Under the pieces are notes generated by a model. The model searched no databases and was not told the DNA's origin. It saw only the letters and a list, made by a program, of their open reading frames with translations. The translations under genes were made by a program, and so were the position numbers. From the NCBI GenBank assembly GCA_000024525.1, contig CP001769.1:7721001-7785000 (forward strand): a stretch of DNA of 64,000 nt, read 5' to 3'. This stretch comes from Spirosoma linguale DSM 74. GTDB taxonomy: Bacteria > Bacteroidota > Bacteroidia > Cytophagales > Spirosomataceae. Shown one piece after another: positions 35,660 to 44,374 of this stretch. The stretch's first letter is position 1. Each line of letters starts with the position of its first letter.

Positions 35660-36886
35660 ATGAACTCAAAATCAAGTGGTGGTTTAAAATTAAAGCTAAT
35701 TTGCGCATTTTTTGCTTCTCTATTAGTATTAATGCAAAGTTCAAGTGAACAGGGGCAAAACCCACTTTTTGCTCAATTGCTTAATCTGGTTGCACCGGTA
35801 GCTTTTGTTTTTGCCGTAGTTAGTGAAAATTTTGTATCATCAAGAATAAGTTTAGATTATTTTAAAAATTACTTTATACTTTTTTTATTTATTATAATAT
35901 TCCCCACCGCTTTTATCTTAATTGGAGATCCAAGCTTTTTTAAAGAATTTTATCAGAGTACTTTATATATATTACTTCCACTAGCAAGTGTATATTTCAT
36001 TGGCTATTTACAGTGTACTAAAGAAGACTATGAACAGGCATTTTTTATTATATTTCTAGGTTGTATGCTTTCGCTAGTACCTAAGTTAATGTCTGGTGAT
36101 ATAGTCTACCAGCTAATTAAAGCAGGTATTGCCGGCGATTCAGAAGTAGGTACGGAATCAGACATTGTATCATTTATGTTTGGCCTGCTAACTTTATATT
36201 ATTTCAAAAACAGAAAATACGGTTTATTTATACTGGCCCTACTATTTTCAATTCTAAGTTTTAAGCGTATTGTGCTGACAGGAATCTGCATTAGCTTGCT
36301 TGTGTATACGTTTTTGAAATGGTATCCGAGTCTATTCTCTCATAAGAAAATGATTCTACTGTTCGTATTACTCTTTAATCTGGCCGTTCCAATGTTGATG
36401 CTAGAGGCTACGAACGATAGTGTTATAGCCCAAGAAATTTCGGAAGATTGGTTCGATACCAGTATTGAATCATTAACTATGGGTAGAAAAGGGTTCTACT
36501 CTGTAATTACGCAGAAACTTGGAGAGCCTACCGTAATTGGAGTTGGCTATGGTAAAGCAAAAGCTGTTTTTATACAAGCTTTGGGTAGAGCGGAGTACAT
36601 ACACTCAGATTTGATAAAATTATTGTACGAGTTAGGCATTTTAGGATATTGTATATGGGTGTTTTTTTGGTACAAAAATAACATTAAGCAACTTGATATG
36701 TTTGCCTTATCTATATACATGAATATCCTTTTCATATCGGATAATGTCTTTGTTTATTTTCCAACACTATTTTTATACTACTTACTACAGTCAAATTTCT
36801 TGTTAAATGAGAGTTTGCTGAACGATTCTAAGATTAAATCTTTAAAAATTCCATCAGTTACACCCAATTTTCTAGCAAGAGTATGA
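35660..36886 (+). CDS. Candidate repeat-unit polymerase (Wzy-like)
   Basis: 408 residues, about ten predicted membrane helices, most AT-rich gene of the window. Sequence families for Wzy are weak, but the topology, a larger loop between late helices (NDSVIAQEISEDWFDTSIES), the GVGYG and YIHSDLIKLLYELGILGYCI stretch (similar to the O-antigen ligase/polymerase HSHN...E-LGI..G pattern) and its position between flippase and glycosyltransferases support this role: joining repeat units in the periplasm. Stop overlaps the next start by 4 bp (ATGA). Confidence 0.7.
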   Translation: MNSKSSGGLKLKLICAFFASLLVLMQSSSEQGQNPLFAQLLNLVAPVAFVFAVVSENFVSSRISLDYFKNYFILFLFIIIFPTAFILIGDPSFFKEFYQSTLYILLPLASVYFIGYLQCTKEDYEQAFFIIFLGCMLSLVPKLMSGDIVYQLIKAGIAGDSEVGTESDIVSFMFGLLTLYYFKNRKYGLFILALLFSILSFKRIVLTGICISLLVYTFLKWYPSLFSHKKMILLFVLLFNLAVPMLMLEATNDSVIAQEISEDWFDTSIESLTMGRKGFYSVITQKLGEPTVIGVGYGKAKAVFIQALGRAEYIHSDLIKLLYELGILGYCIWVFFWYKNNIKQLDMFALSIYMNILFISDNVFVYFPTLFLYYLLQSNFLLNESLLNDSKIKSLKIPSVTPNFLARV

Positions 36887-38088
36887 ATAGAAAAATGAAT
36901 GTATTATGGCTAGCTAATTATCCGCTGCTTGAAAATCATAAGGGACATGCAGCCAGTTGGATCAGAGCGCTTGCCGATGCCATCCGACAGGATGTAGAAC
37001 TGACGATTGTTACCTGGAAGCCAAGTATAGAGAAAGATATGAAAGCCCAGCGAGATGGAATTTCATATGTTTACCTGAAAAGCCCTCGTGGTATAGTTGA
37101 TTTACTGAGTGCCAGCCAATTGAAAATAAGGAAACTGAATGAGTTTTTAAAGCAGCATAGTCAGGAGTTCGATATAATTCATATTCATGGTTCAGAAAAT
37201 CAATATCTAGCTGCTTGCGCATCGATTGATATTCCCAAAGTATTGTCTATACAGGGTATTATCTCTGAGTATTATAAAATTATTCCGGAACTTATTTCTT
37301 ATAGACGATTCTACTGGCTTCTGTCGGGCTATTATGAGAAGAAATACTGTAAGAAATTAGCACATTTCATGTGCCGGACGCACTGGGATACGGGCTGGGT
37401 AAACAAGTTGAATCCAGAGGCCCACGTACACCAGGTATGGGAAATGATACGACCCGAATTTTTTTCAGTGTACGATGATTTCACTGAAAATAATAATTTG
37501 CTTTATGTAGGTGGCATGCAGTCCATTAAAGGATTTAAGGAAATGCTCCAGGCTCTCGATCTGGTAAAAGCCAGTCAGAATGTGGGTAAACTTATTATAC
37601 TAGGTGGTAAACCGGATAATATGACATCTGTTGAGCAATTAATAAAAAAGCTGCAACTGAAACATGTATCGCTGAATGACTTGGATTTTCGCGGTATGCA
37701 GGATGTAAATGGTATGATCAATGCGTATCGGGATAGCTTTTGCCTGGTACATCCATCGTATATTGATAATAGTCCAAATAGTGTTTGCGAAGCTCAAATT
37801 GCTGGTCTGCCTGTTATAGCAAGTGCAGTAGGTGGTGTGTCATCATTAATTCTGGATGGACAGACTGGTTTACTGACAGGTTTGGACCCTAACGAGATTT
37901 CACAACAAATTATCAGACTTTGGAAGGACAAGGACTTACAAAAGAAGCTGATGCTTACGAGTCGTCAGGTTGCCCGTGAGAGACATGATCCTGTTGAAAT
38001 AAAAGAAAACGTGTTGCAAACGTACCAGGAAGTAATAGGAAATGGTATGGAAGTTTTTGCGGATACAAAACGTATTAGCATCAATTAG
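36883..38088 (+). CDS. Family 4 glycosyltransferase
   Basis: 401 residues, GT-B fold. N-terminal WLANYPLLENHKGHAASWIR; donor-binding C-half with NNLLYVGGMQSIKGFKEMLQ, DLDFRGMQDVNGMINAYRDS and the E-x7-E-type motif SYIDNSPNSVCEAQIAGLPV then IASAVGGVSSLI. Transfers a nucleotide-activated sugar to the lipid-linked intermediate on the cytoplasmic side. Translationally coupled to the polymerase gene by the ATGA overlap. An ATG at 36895 is a possible alternative start. Confidence 0.92.
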   Translation: MNRKMNVLWLANYPLLENHKGHAASWIRALADAIRQDVELTIVTWKPSIEKDMKAQRDGISYVYLKSPRGIVDLLSASQLKIRKLNEFLKQHSQEFDIIHIHGSENQYLAACASIDIPKVLSIQGIISEYYKIIPELISYRRFYWLLSGYYEKKYCKKLAHFMCRTHWDTGWVNKLNPEAHVHQVWEMIRPEFFSVYDDFTENNNLLYVGGMQSIKGFKEMLQALDLVKASQNVGKLIILGGKPDNMTSVEQLIKKLQLKHVSLNDLDFRGMQDVNGMINAYRDSFCLVHPSYIDNSPNSVCEAQIAGLPVIASAVGGVSSLILDGQTGLLTGLDPNEISQQIIRLWKDKDLQKKLMLTSRQVARERHDPVEIKENVLQTYQEVIGNGMEVFADTKRISIN

Positions 38089-38156
38089 CATGGCTAGTTC
38101 TATCGATGCTGTGATTGGAAAAAATTAATCTATTAAGCCAAAAATAAATTTTATTT

Positions 38157-38801
38157 ATGAAAATCCTCAGATACATATACAAGGCCTACTGGATGTTCAA
38201 TATTAAGATTGCTCCAGTTTACCAGACTTGGTTTACCAAATTATTATTTTTGATGAATGGTGTTAAATATGGTAAGAACTTAGTGGCTGAAGGAATACCC
38301 TTTATAAACGTCTCGCTGAATGGATCTTTTACTGTTGGCGATAATTTTATAATGCATAATGATAAATTTCATAACTCAAATGGTCGCCGTGAGCAGTGCA
38401 TGTTTAAAGTAGTAAACGATGCCAAGTTGACGATAGGTAATAATGTAGGTATGAGTGCTACGGCCATTATGTGCCATCAAAAAGTTACTATTGGTGATAA
38501 CGTAATGATTGGTGGTAATACAGTAATCTACGATACGGATTTTCATAGTTTAAAAGCGGATAATCGCACGGATAGTAAATCTGATAAGTCAAACACCGCT
38601 AAAGCTCCCGTTAAAATTCACGATAACGTTTTCATTGGCTCACATTGTACAATACTAAAAGGTGTAACTATAGGTGAGTGCTCAATTGTAGGATCATGTT
38701 CTGTTGTTACCAAAAGTATCCCACCTTATCAAATCTGGGCAGGTAATCCAGCTCGATTTATCCGTGAAATCAAGCAAGTATATGAAACAGTTAGTTTGTG
38801 A
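38157..38801 (+). CDS. Hexapeptide-repeat acyltransferase (WcaF/maltose O-acetyltransferase type)
   Basis: 214 residues. Left-handed beta-helix acyltransferase: repeats AKLTIGNNVGMSATAIMCHQ, VTIGDNVMIGGNTVIYDTDF (DTDFH holds the catalytic His region), then VKIHDNVFIGSHCTILKGVT, IGECSIVGSCSVVTKSIPPY and IWAGNPARFI. Transfers an acetyl or other acyl group from acetyl-CoA to a sugar. Probably O-acetylates the exopolysaccharide repeat, which fits with the two esterase genes at 41.3 and 44.4 kb. Its last 20 bp overlap the next gene. Confidence 0.92.
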   Translation: MKILRYIYKAYWMFNIKIAPVYQTWFTKLLFLMNGVKYGKNLVAEGIPFINVSLNGSFTVGDNFIMHNDKFHNSNGRREQCMFKVVNDAKLTIGNNVGMSATAIMCHQKVTIGDNVMIGGNTVIYDTDFHSLKADNRTDSKSDKSNTAKAPVKIHDNVFIGSHCTILKGVTIGECSIVGSCSVVTKSIPPYQIWAGNPARFIREIKQVYETVSL

Positions 38802-39981
38802 TTTAGGGGTACAGCTGCGAGGTCATAATCTGGGCTTTATTCAAAATATTATTCGCTTGCTGAATGAGCGGGGTGATGGGCTGGAGGATAGAGAAATTAC
38901 GTTTCTTTTCAACACACCCGTGCATGAATACCTGGGTGTCCAGCCTAATCATGATAAAATAAATGTTTTGTATATCACTGATCAGGAAAATGAAGAGCTT
39001 GAGAAGTGTACGAAACTTACCGACCGTCGTGCTGCTGAATGGCTGCTGATTAAAAAATACGCTGGTCAGCAAGCTGTTGAAGAGGTCATTATTTTAGAAC
39101 TTGATCAGTACCAATTATCAATTGGCGCATCAACCACTCCGTTTAAAGTTTCTGGTATTTATTTTCGGCCGCATTACAGAATTGAAACGATTGGTTCCGG
39201 GCTGGGTAATCGGTTTAAATATTGGTTGTGGCGTCAAAAAAAGTTAGCGCTGGAGTATTACATGTGTCGTAACAAAAGCCTGCACAACATTTTTATTTTA
39301 AACGATTCACGAGCTGTAAACGCTATGAATCGGAAGCTGGGTGATGTGTTTCGATATTTATCTGATCCAATTTATGATTATGAGCCTGTGCCAACGCAAA
39401 TCAGGCAGACGTATCAAATTGGAAAAGATCGGTTTATCTTTTTAATCTTTGGAGCCATTGATGAGCGAAAAAATATTGAAGTGATTGCTGAAGCATTTAA
39501 AGCATTAGACCCAGCGATCGCATCAAAAGCTGCCCTTTTAATTGTAGGAAAGGTCAAGTCAGATTATGAAATGTCTCTTTCTGCTTCTATAAATCAGTTG
39601 AAGGTATCACAGCCATCCCTACAGGTCATCACCGACAATCGATTTATTGGTGATGGTGAAATGGAGACTCTTTTTTCGCAGTGCGATGTTCCAATCCTGC
39701 TTTATCGCGATTTTTTTGTGTCAAGTGGCTTATTAGGCATTGCTGCTAAACATAATAAGGCTGTACTGGCATCGACGTATGGGGTGTTAGGTGAGTTAAC
39801 CAAGACGTATAAACTAGGGCTTTGTTTGTCGCCCAAAGATATCTCGGGTATAGCCGCTTGTGTTAGCCGACTTGTTAACCATACTGAATCGGCTCGGGTA
39901 GATGGAAGTCCATTTTATCTATCTCATTCACCCAATGATTTTTTAAATCAGTTGTTCAGGCTTAACGTAAAGGTTGCTTAA
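38782..39981 (+). CDS. Glycosyltransferase (GT4-like)
   Basis: 399 residues from ATG 38782 (MKQLVCDLGVQLRGHNLGF); a longer in-frame start at 38704 lies inside the acyltransferase and is rejected. GT-B fold by the C-half: DRFIFLIFGAIDERKNIEVI, ALLIVGKVKSDY, and LFSQCDVPILLYRDFFVSSG then LLGIAAKHNKAVLASTYGVL. The N-half is unusual and lacks the usual glycine-rich opening, so the subfamily is uncertain. 20-bp overlap with the acyltransferase gene indicates coupled translation. Confidence 0.75.
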   Translation: MKQLVCDLGVQLRGHNLGFIQNIIRLLNERGDGLEDREITFLFNTPVHEYLGVQPNHDKINVLYITDQENEELEKCTKLTDRRAAEWLLIKKYAGQQAVEEVIILELDQYQLSIGASTTPFKVSGIYFRPHYRIETIGSGLGNRFKYWLWRQKKLALEYYMCRNKSLHNIFILNDSRAVNAMNRKLGDVFRYLSDPIYDYEPVPTQIRQTYQIGKDRFIFLIFGAIDERKNIEVIAEAFKALDPAIASKAALLIVGKVKSDYEMSLSASINQLKVSQPSLQVITDNRFIGDGEMETLFSQCDVPILLYRDFFVSSGLLGIAAKHNKAVLASTYGVLGELTKTYKLGLCLSPKDISGIAACVSRLVNHTESARVDGSPFYLSHSPNDFLNQLFRLNVKVA

Positions 39982-40005
39982 GTCAACACCGAACCAATAC
40001 TCCTC

Positions 40006-41160
40006 ATGGATGTCCTTATAACTGCCGTTAGTCGTTTTCAGAAACCAACGGGTATATGTCGTTCAGCAGCAAATTTGGCTAATTGTCTCCTTCTTCAGCC
40101 AGATATTACGCGGATTTACCTGGCTGTAGGTGAGTGGCAAGTCAACTATTTTCAGGAAAATTTTCATCTGTCGTCAGATCGGATCGAGGTTATACCGATA
40201 TCCATTAAAAACTCGTCATTAGCGCGTAATTGGTGGTACATGACAGAATTGCCCCGCCTGGCTAAAACACTGGGCTGCTCACTGGTGCATTTATCGTATC
40301 CAGTTCCTGTCTTCTCGTCATTGTTCTCCGTTCCTATCGTTGTTACGTTACACGATTTATATCCGTTTGAGATTCCGGAGAACTTTGGCTATCCGCAAGT
40401 CTACCTCAATCAGGCCTTCACCCGACTGTGCCTGGCTAACTGCAATGGCCTGACCTGTATATCTGGATACACGTTTGAACAATTCCGGAAGTACTTTCCC
40501 GACAACCGGAAGCTCAGCACGATTATCTACCATACGGTTGATTTTAAAGAGGACGAGCCACGAAAACCGCTTCGGCTGATGCCAGACGATACGTTTGTAC
40601 TGGCTGTTGCTCAACATCGGAAAAATAAAAACCTTGACATACTCATTCGGGCATTTTCCAAGTTGAAAAAGGGGGGACAAACAACAACACCTGCTTCCTT
40701 ATTAGTAATTGTTGGTAGCCAGGACTCTGAAACAAATTTTCTGGTTCAACTCGCGAATGAATTAGGTATTTCAGATCAGGTTCTTTTTCTATCCTCCCTT
40801 GCCGATGCTGAACTTGCCTGGCTTTTCGAACATTGTCGCTTACTGGTGCTGCCTTCTTCTGTAGAAGGATTAGGGTTGCCAGTTATAGAAGGGCTTCACT
40901 ATAATTGTCGTGTTATCTGTTCGGATATACCCACCCTGCGTGAGGTTGGGGGTGAGCAGTGTGATTTCTTTAGTTTAGAAGGCGATGCCGTTACTAATCT
41001 TGAGCGCACACTCACCCGAGTTTGGAATAGCCCCCGGCGCATACATAAGGAAGATCTTCGTTTCGACAAACGAGCTATATCTGATCAATACATTTCTTTT
41101 TATAAAAGCTTAGTTACCGCTCAAACGTCAGGCCAATTGTCCGAACTTCTACCTATATAG
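40006..41160 (+). CDS. Family 4 glycosyltransferase (mannosyltransferase-like)
   Basis: 384 residues. N-half VDVLITAVSR-type opening with FQKPTGICRSAANLANCLLL, middle HLSYPVPVFSSLFSVPIVVT and LHDLYPFEIPENFGYPQVYL, C-half FVLAVAQHRKNKNLDILIRA, LVIVGSQDSET, LPSSVEGLGLPVIEGLHYNC then RVICSDIPTLREV. These are the marks of GT4 enzymes of the WbaZ/mannosyltransferase B type. Last gene of the compact cluster, followed by a short AT-rich gap. Confidence 0.92.
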   Translation: MDVLITAVSRFQKPTGICRSAANLANCLLLQPDITRIYLAVGEWQVNYFQENFHLSSDRIEVIPISIKNSSLARNWWYMTELPRLAKTLGCSLVHLSYPVPVFSSLFSVPIVVTLHDLYPFEIPENFGYPQVYLNQAFTRLCLANCNGLTCISGYTFEQFRKYFPDNRKLSTIIYHTVDFKEDEPRKPLRLMPDDTFVLAVAQHRKNKNLDILIRAFSKLKKGGQTTTPASLLVIVGSQDSETNFLVQLANELGISDQVLFLSSLADAELAWLFEHCRLLVLPSSVEGLGLPVIEGLHYNCRVICSDIPTLREVGGEQCDFFSLEGDAVTNLERTLTRVWNSPRRIHKEDLRFDKRAISDQYISFYKSLVTAQTSGQLSELLPI

Positions 41161-41286
41161 TCTTAAACTTCGGGTTTTTGGTATCGATAAGTTGATTTAT
41201 TCAAATTGAATGGATCAACTTTTTTGTGTCTAGATGTCCCCAAACCCTATCGTAACGAATATAACCTCCATACAACCTAAATTTTT

Positions 41287-42243
41287 ATGGCAAATTATTT
41301 ACTGAGCCGTCGTTCGTTTCTAAGTTCAGTGGCTTTATTGTCAACTGTATTAGAGGGCTGTACCAATCAGTCTGCCACGCCCGTTGGACCATCTACACCT
41401 ACTAAAATGAGGATTACGGCCTGGGGAGGAAGCTTGACCCAGGGAACCGGAGGCACTTCTTACCCTACGCAACTGGCGGCTTTATTCCCTGACCGTACGG
41501 TTAATAATTACGGACTTCCTGGTCAACTGGCCAGGCAAACGGCGGCTCGGCAGGGAGGTTTACCCGTCACACTCACGATTCAGGGTAATCGATTTACCGG
41601 TACAGCAGCAATACCCGTCCAGGAGATTTCGACACCGCTTCTTTCTACAGTATCGCATAGTCTTCCACTGGCTGCGACTGGCACTGTAAAGGGTGTAAAG
41701 TGTAAACTACTGCGAACAGCCACTGGTGTTGCTCCAAACCAGGTGGAATCGTATACGTTAGCCCCTACGCTTATATCAACCGACGAGATACCACCAAATT
41801 CCCTTTTTATTCCTGACGACGCGAAGGCCAGTAGAGGGGACATTCAATTACTTTGGTTCGGGCGATTGGATACGCCCAACTTTACCGGTGTCGATGTCTT
41901 ATTTGAGGATTGTGTGAAGTATATAACGGCACCTGCTCAGTTCCTGATTATTGGAATACTAAATGCCGTTGATGAAGTAGATAATAATATCAATTATAAA
42001 TCGATCATCAAGTTTAATTCTATGTTGTCAGTAAAGTATGGTACAAATTATATTCCATCGACACCACCAACTCCTGAGGAATTACAGGCTATCAATTATA
42101 CACCTACACAACAAGATTTGATTGAGATCAAATCTAATACATTTCCACACGGTATGCGTTTTGACTTTATCCACCTAAATACTGTAGGCTACAGCATATT
42201 TGCCAATAGGATAGCAGCCCGGATTAAGGAAAAAGGGTGGTAA
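41287..42243 (+). CDS. SGNH/GDSL-type esterase, Tat/lipoprotein-like signal (copy 1)
   Basis: 318 residues. N-terminus LLSRRSFLSSVALLS carries a twin-arginine motif and ends in LEGC (Cys25), so a Tat-exported lipoprotein is plausible. SGNH blocks: AWGGSLTQGTGG (Ser block), GLPGQLARQTAARQGG (Gly block), LLWFGRLDTPNF in the position of the Asn block (GRxDxP), and DFIHLNTVGYSIFANRIAAR (Asp-x-x-His block). Insert of about 100 residues between blocks (KGVKCKLLRTATG...). Likely removes acyl groups from a glycan at the cell surface. About half identical to the protein at 44375-45337. Confidence 0.82.
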   Translation: MANYLLSRRSFLSSVALLSTVLEGCTNQSATPVGPSTPTKMRITAWGGSLTQGTGGTSYPTQLAALFPDRTVNNYGLPGQLARQTAARQGGLPVTLTIQGNRFTGTAAIPVQEISTPLLSTVSHSLPLAATGTVKGVKCKLLRTATGVAPNQVESYTLAPTLISTDEIPPNSLFIPDDAKASRGDIQLLWFGRLDTPNFTGVDVLFEDCVKYITAPAQFLIIGILNAVDEVDNNINYKSIIKFNSMLSVKYGTNYIPSTPPTPEELQAINYTPTQQDLIEIKSNTFPHGMRFDFIHLNTVGYSIFANRIAARIKEKGW

Positions 42244-42260
42244 CCGGTTATGTAGTTGCT

Positions 42261-42327
42261 CAAACAGGGTTCATCCCTAATTTTAACCATATGACTCGGT
42301 ATGGCCATTTGGTTTGAACCCTGTTTG
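42261..42327. terminator. Hairpin between convergent esterase and xylanase genes
   Basis: CAAACAGGGTTCA (42261-42273) pairs exactly with TGAACCCTGTTTG (42315-42327); the 41-nt loop has an inner CCATA/TATGG stem. Lies 18 bp after one stop and 3 bp before the other. Confidence 0.8.
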
Positions 42328-42329
42328 GA

Positions 42330-43493
42330 TTATTTTAGCTCTTCTAAGAATCCGTAGAAAGCAGGTTTTTTGTTATAATCTGCGTCAAATAGACAAGGAG
42401 CATCCTTTTGTTTCTCTTGGTAAATGATCCAGCTATTACCATCATCTAAATCCCACATGGTAATGCCGTATTGTTGCGAAACGGGTATCAATCGTTTATA
42501 GTACTGAACCACAGTTTGAGCCATAATACGTTGTGCATCTAATAACTGGTTGGTAACGGTGAAATTGGATGAATTGTCCGGATTCAGCCGAATATCAAGC
42601 TCTGAGACGTGAATGAGAAGGCCAGACGTAGCTAACTTCTGTAGGGAACTATAAATACCGCTGGTTGCCGTACGAATGCTAATGTGCGTTTGCGTGCCTA
42701 AACCATGAATGGGGATGCCACTGCGCTTAAAGTCGGCTACTAGTTGTAAAACAGCATTTACTTTAGCATCGCCAATTTCATAGTTAGAGTCATTATAAAA
42801 TAGAAGCGCATCCGGGTCGGCTTCATGAGCCCACTGAAAACAGCGTTTTACGAACATCAGATAAGCCTCGTCACTCGCATACAGTTTGCGGAATGGTGTT
42901 GACATTATGGCCCCAGTTGAATAACTAAAAACCTCATTAATCACGTCCCAGCTTTTAATTTTCCCCCTATAGCGGCCTACTACAGTCTGAATATGAGTTT
43001 TGATGTTTTTTTCAAAATCGGCGGTGGTGCCTTTGTACGTTAGTAGCCAATTAGGTGCTGCCTGATGATAAACCAGGCAATGACCATGTAAGCGAACACT
43101 ATGTGTTTTAGCATACTCAACCCAGTAATCAGGCTCTGTAAAATTATAATTACCGGGGCTGGTTTGAATATTCATGTAAGCATGAACGGTCTCGGAGTTA
43201 AACTGCTCGTTAAGTAACTTAAAGCCTTTCGGCGATTTTGTCTGTAACCATCTGCCTGGTGCGGCACCAACTGGAAAAGATGACACCGACTTTAACGTCG
43301 CATTACTATCTATGGCGATACTGGCCAATCGAGTGGCAAAGGTTGCTTCAATCGTGTTTTCCTGGTTTGGCAAAATTGTATTATATTGAGAAGAGCAGGC
43401 TGCTAGGAAGCTATATATAAGAAGCGAAAGCACAATTGAAAAAGATTTAAAGGTTGATAAAAGGCATTTCGAAAAGGTAAAAAACCGTAGCAT
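42330..43493 (-). CDS. GH10 endo-beta-1,4-xylanase lipoprotein
   Basis: 387 residues. Long signal with LAAC (Cys33) followed by SSQ, so a lipoprotein. GH10 barrel: FNSETVHAYMNIQTSPGNYN, RLHGHCLVYHQAAPNWL, acid/base Glu187 in WDVINEVFS, HGLGTQTHIS, nucleophile Glu298 in IHVSELDIRL, and MWDLDDGNSWI near the end. Cleaves beta-1,4-xylan or a related backbone. Unusual place: inside the surface-glycan region between two paralogous esterases, on the opposite strand from copy 1. May act on plant xylan or on the cell's own polysaccharide (inference). Confidence 0.92.
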   Translation of the reverse strand: MLRFFTFSKCLLSTFKSFSIVLSLLIYSFLAACSSQYNTILPNQENTIEATFATRLASIAIDSNATLKSVSSFPVGAAPGRWLQTKSPKGFKLLNEQFNSETVHAYMNIQTSPGNYNFTEPDYWVEYAKTHSVRLHGHCLVYHQAAPNWLLTYKGTTADFEKNIKTHIQTVVGRYRGKIKSWDVINEVFSYSTGAIMSTPFRKLYASDEAYLMFVKRCFQWAHEADPDALLFYNDSNYEIGDAKVNAVLQLVADFKRSGIPIHGLGTQTHISIRTATSGIYSSLQKLATSGLLIHVSELDIRLNPDNSSNFTVTNQLLDAQRIMAQTVVQYYKRLIPVSQQYGITMWDLDDGNSWIIYQEKQKDAPCLFDADYNKKPAFYGFLEELK

Positions 43494-44374
43494 TTTGGAC
43501 GTTTCTTGTTGTGGATTATTGAGATTACGATCAATAGTCCACTGCTACGGCCTCCTGAATCATTCATTTTCGATGAATGACAGGAATCAACGGTTTTTTG
43601 GGAACGATGCTTTTTTCAAGTTTTAAAGCCTTTAGTTAACAGATTTAATTATAACTAAATTGTACTAATTGGTGATTGTGTTAACATAATCTTTCTGCTG
43701 AGATACCCAGCTGACACCGGTTTTGACAGTTCCAAGGCTTATCTGGTGCCACGCGTTCTATCAACGCTAAAAGTCAGCGTGCTAATGCCCACTGCCTTTA
43801 ACTTTATAGAGTTTTTAATAAAGGATGAGTTGTTTGCTTTGGCCTTAATGACTCGTAAATAAGTCTGCAAAGTTTGTAACAGGAGTCAGTGGCTTTAGGC
43901 TGGATTAGCGAACCTCTGTACTCCTAAAACCGTATATATTCATTTGAAATGAGTATAAATAACTATTGACAACAGTGATGGAAAGATATGTCGATTGAGA
44001 TATTTACACCGGAAATCACTTTGCGGTGGCAACATGCATATGTTTTTTGAAGACTAATGTATACAAAAATCGCTTGCTGGTAGACAAGCGATTAAGTAAT
44101 AAAGTCTGTATTTATATATCGCTTAACCTCTATTTATTAGATAAAATAGATCTCTTTATTTACCAGCGATAAGCTGTTTATACATGCTGCTCAGGGGGTC
44201 TTGGATTAGTGAATTCCTGCGCATTGCTGAGGGTAAGGGGCGGCTAGAAAGACTCAGGTTCAATGTTTCAACAATACGCTTTGATAAAATGATAACCCTT
44301 GCACTCGCAGGCTCTGTAGTATTTAGCATAATATAGTATTCAATCAACCTTAAAGTGACTAGTACTTTAAGGTA
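43494..44374. other. Gene-poor stretch, 881 bp
   Basis: Between xylanase start and the stop of the second esterase. Mostly without coding signal; one short minus-strand frame (44156-44347) is listed separately. A small hairpin-like palindromic stretch ATTCATTTTCGATGAATG lies near 43561. Possible remains of decayed genes, none identifiable. Confidence 0.45.
44156..44347 (-). CDS. Short hypothetical reading frame
   Basis: 63 residues (MIEYYIMLNTTEPASARVII...). Ends 180 bp and starts 28 bp from the stop of the esterase gene on the same strand. No signal peptide, no known motif. It may be a real small protein, a fragment, or chance. Confidence 0.2.
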   Translation of the reverse strand: MIEYYIMLNTTEPASARVIILSKRIVETLNLSLSSRPLPSAMRRNSLIQDPLSSMYKQLIAGK

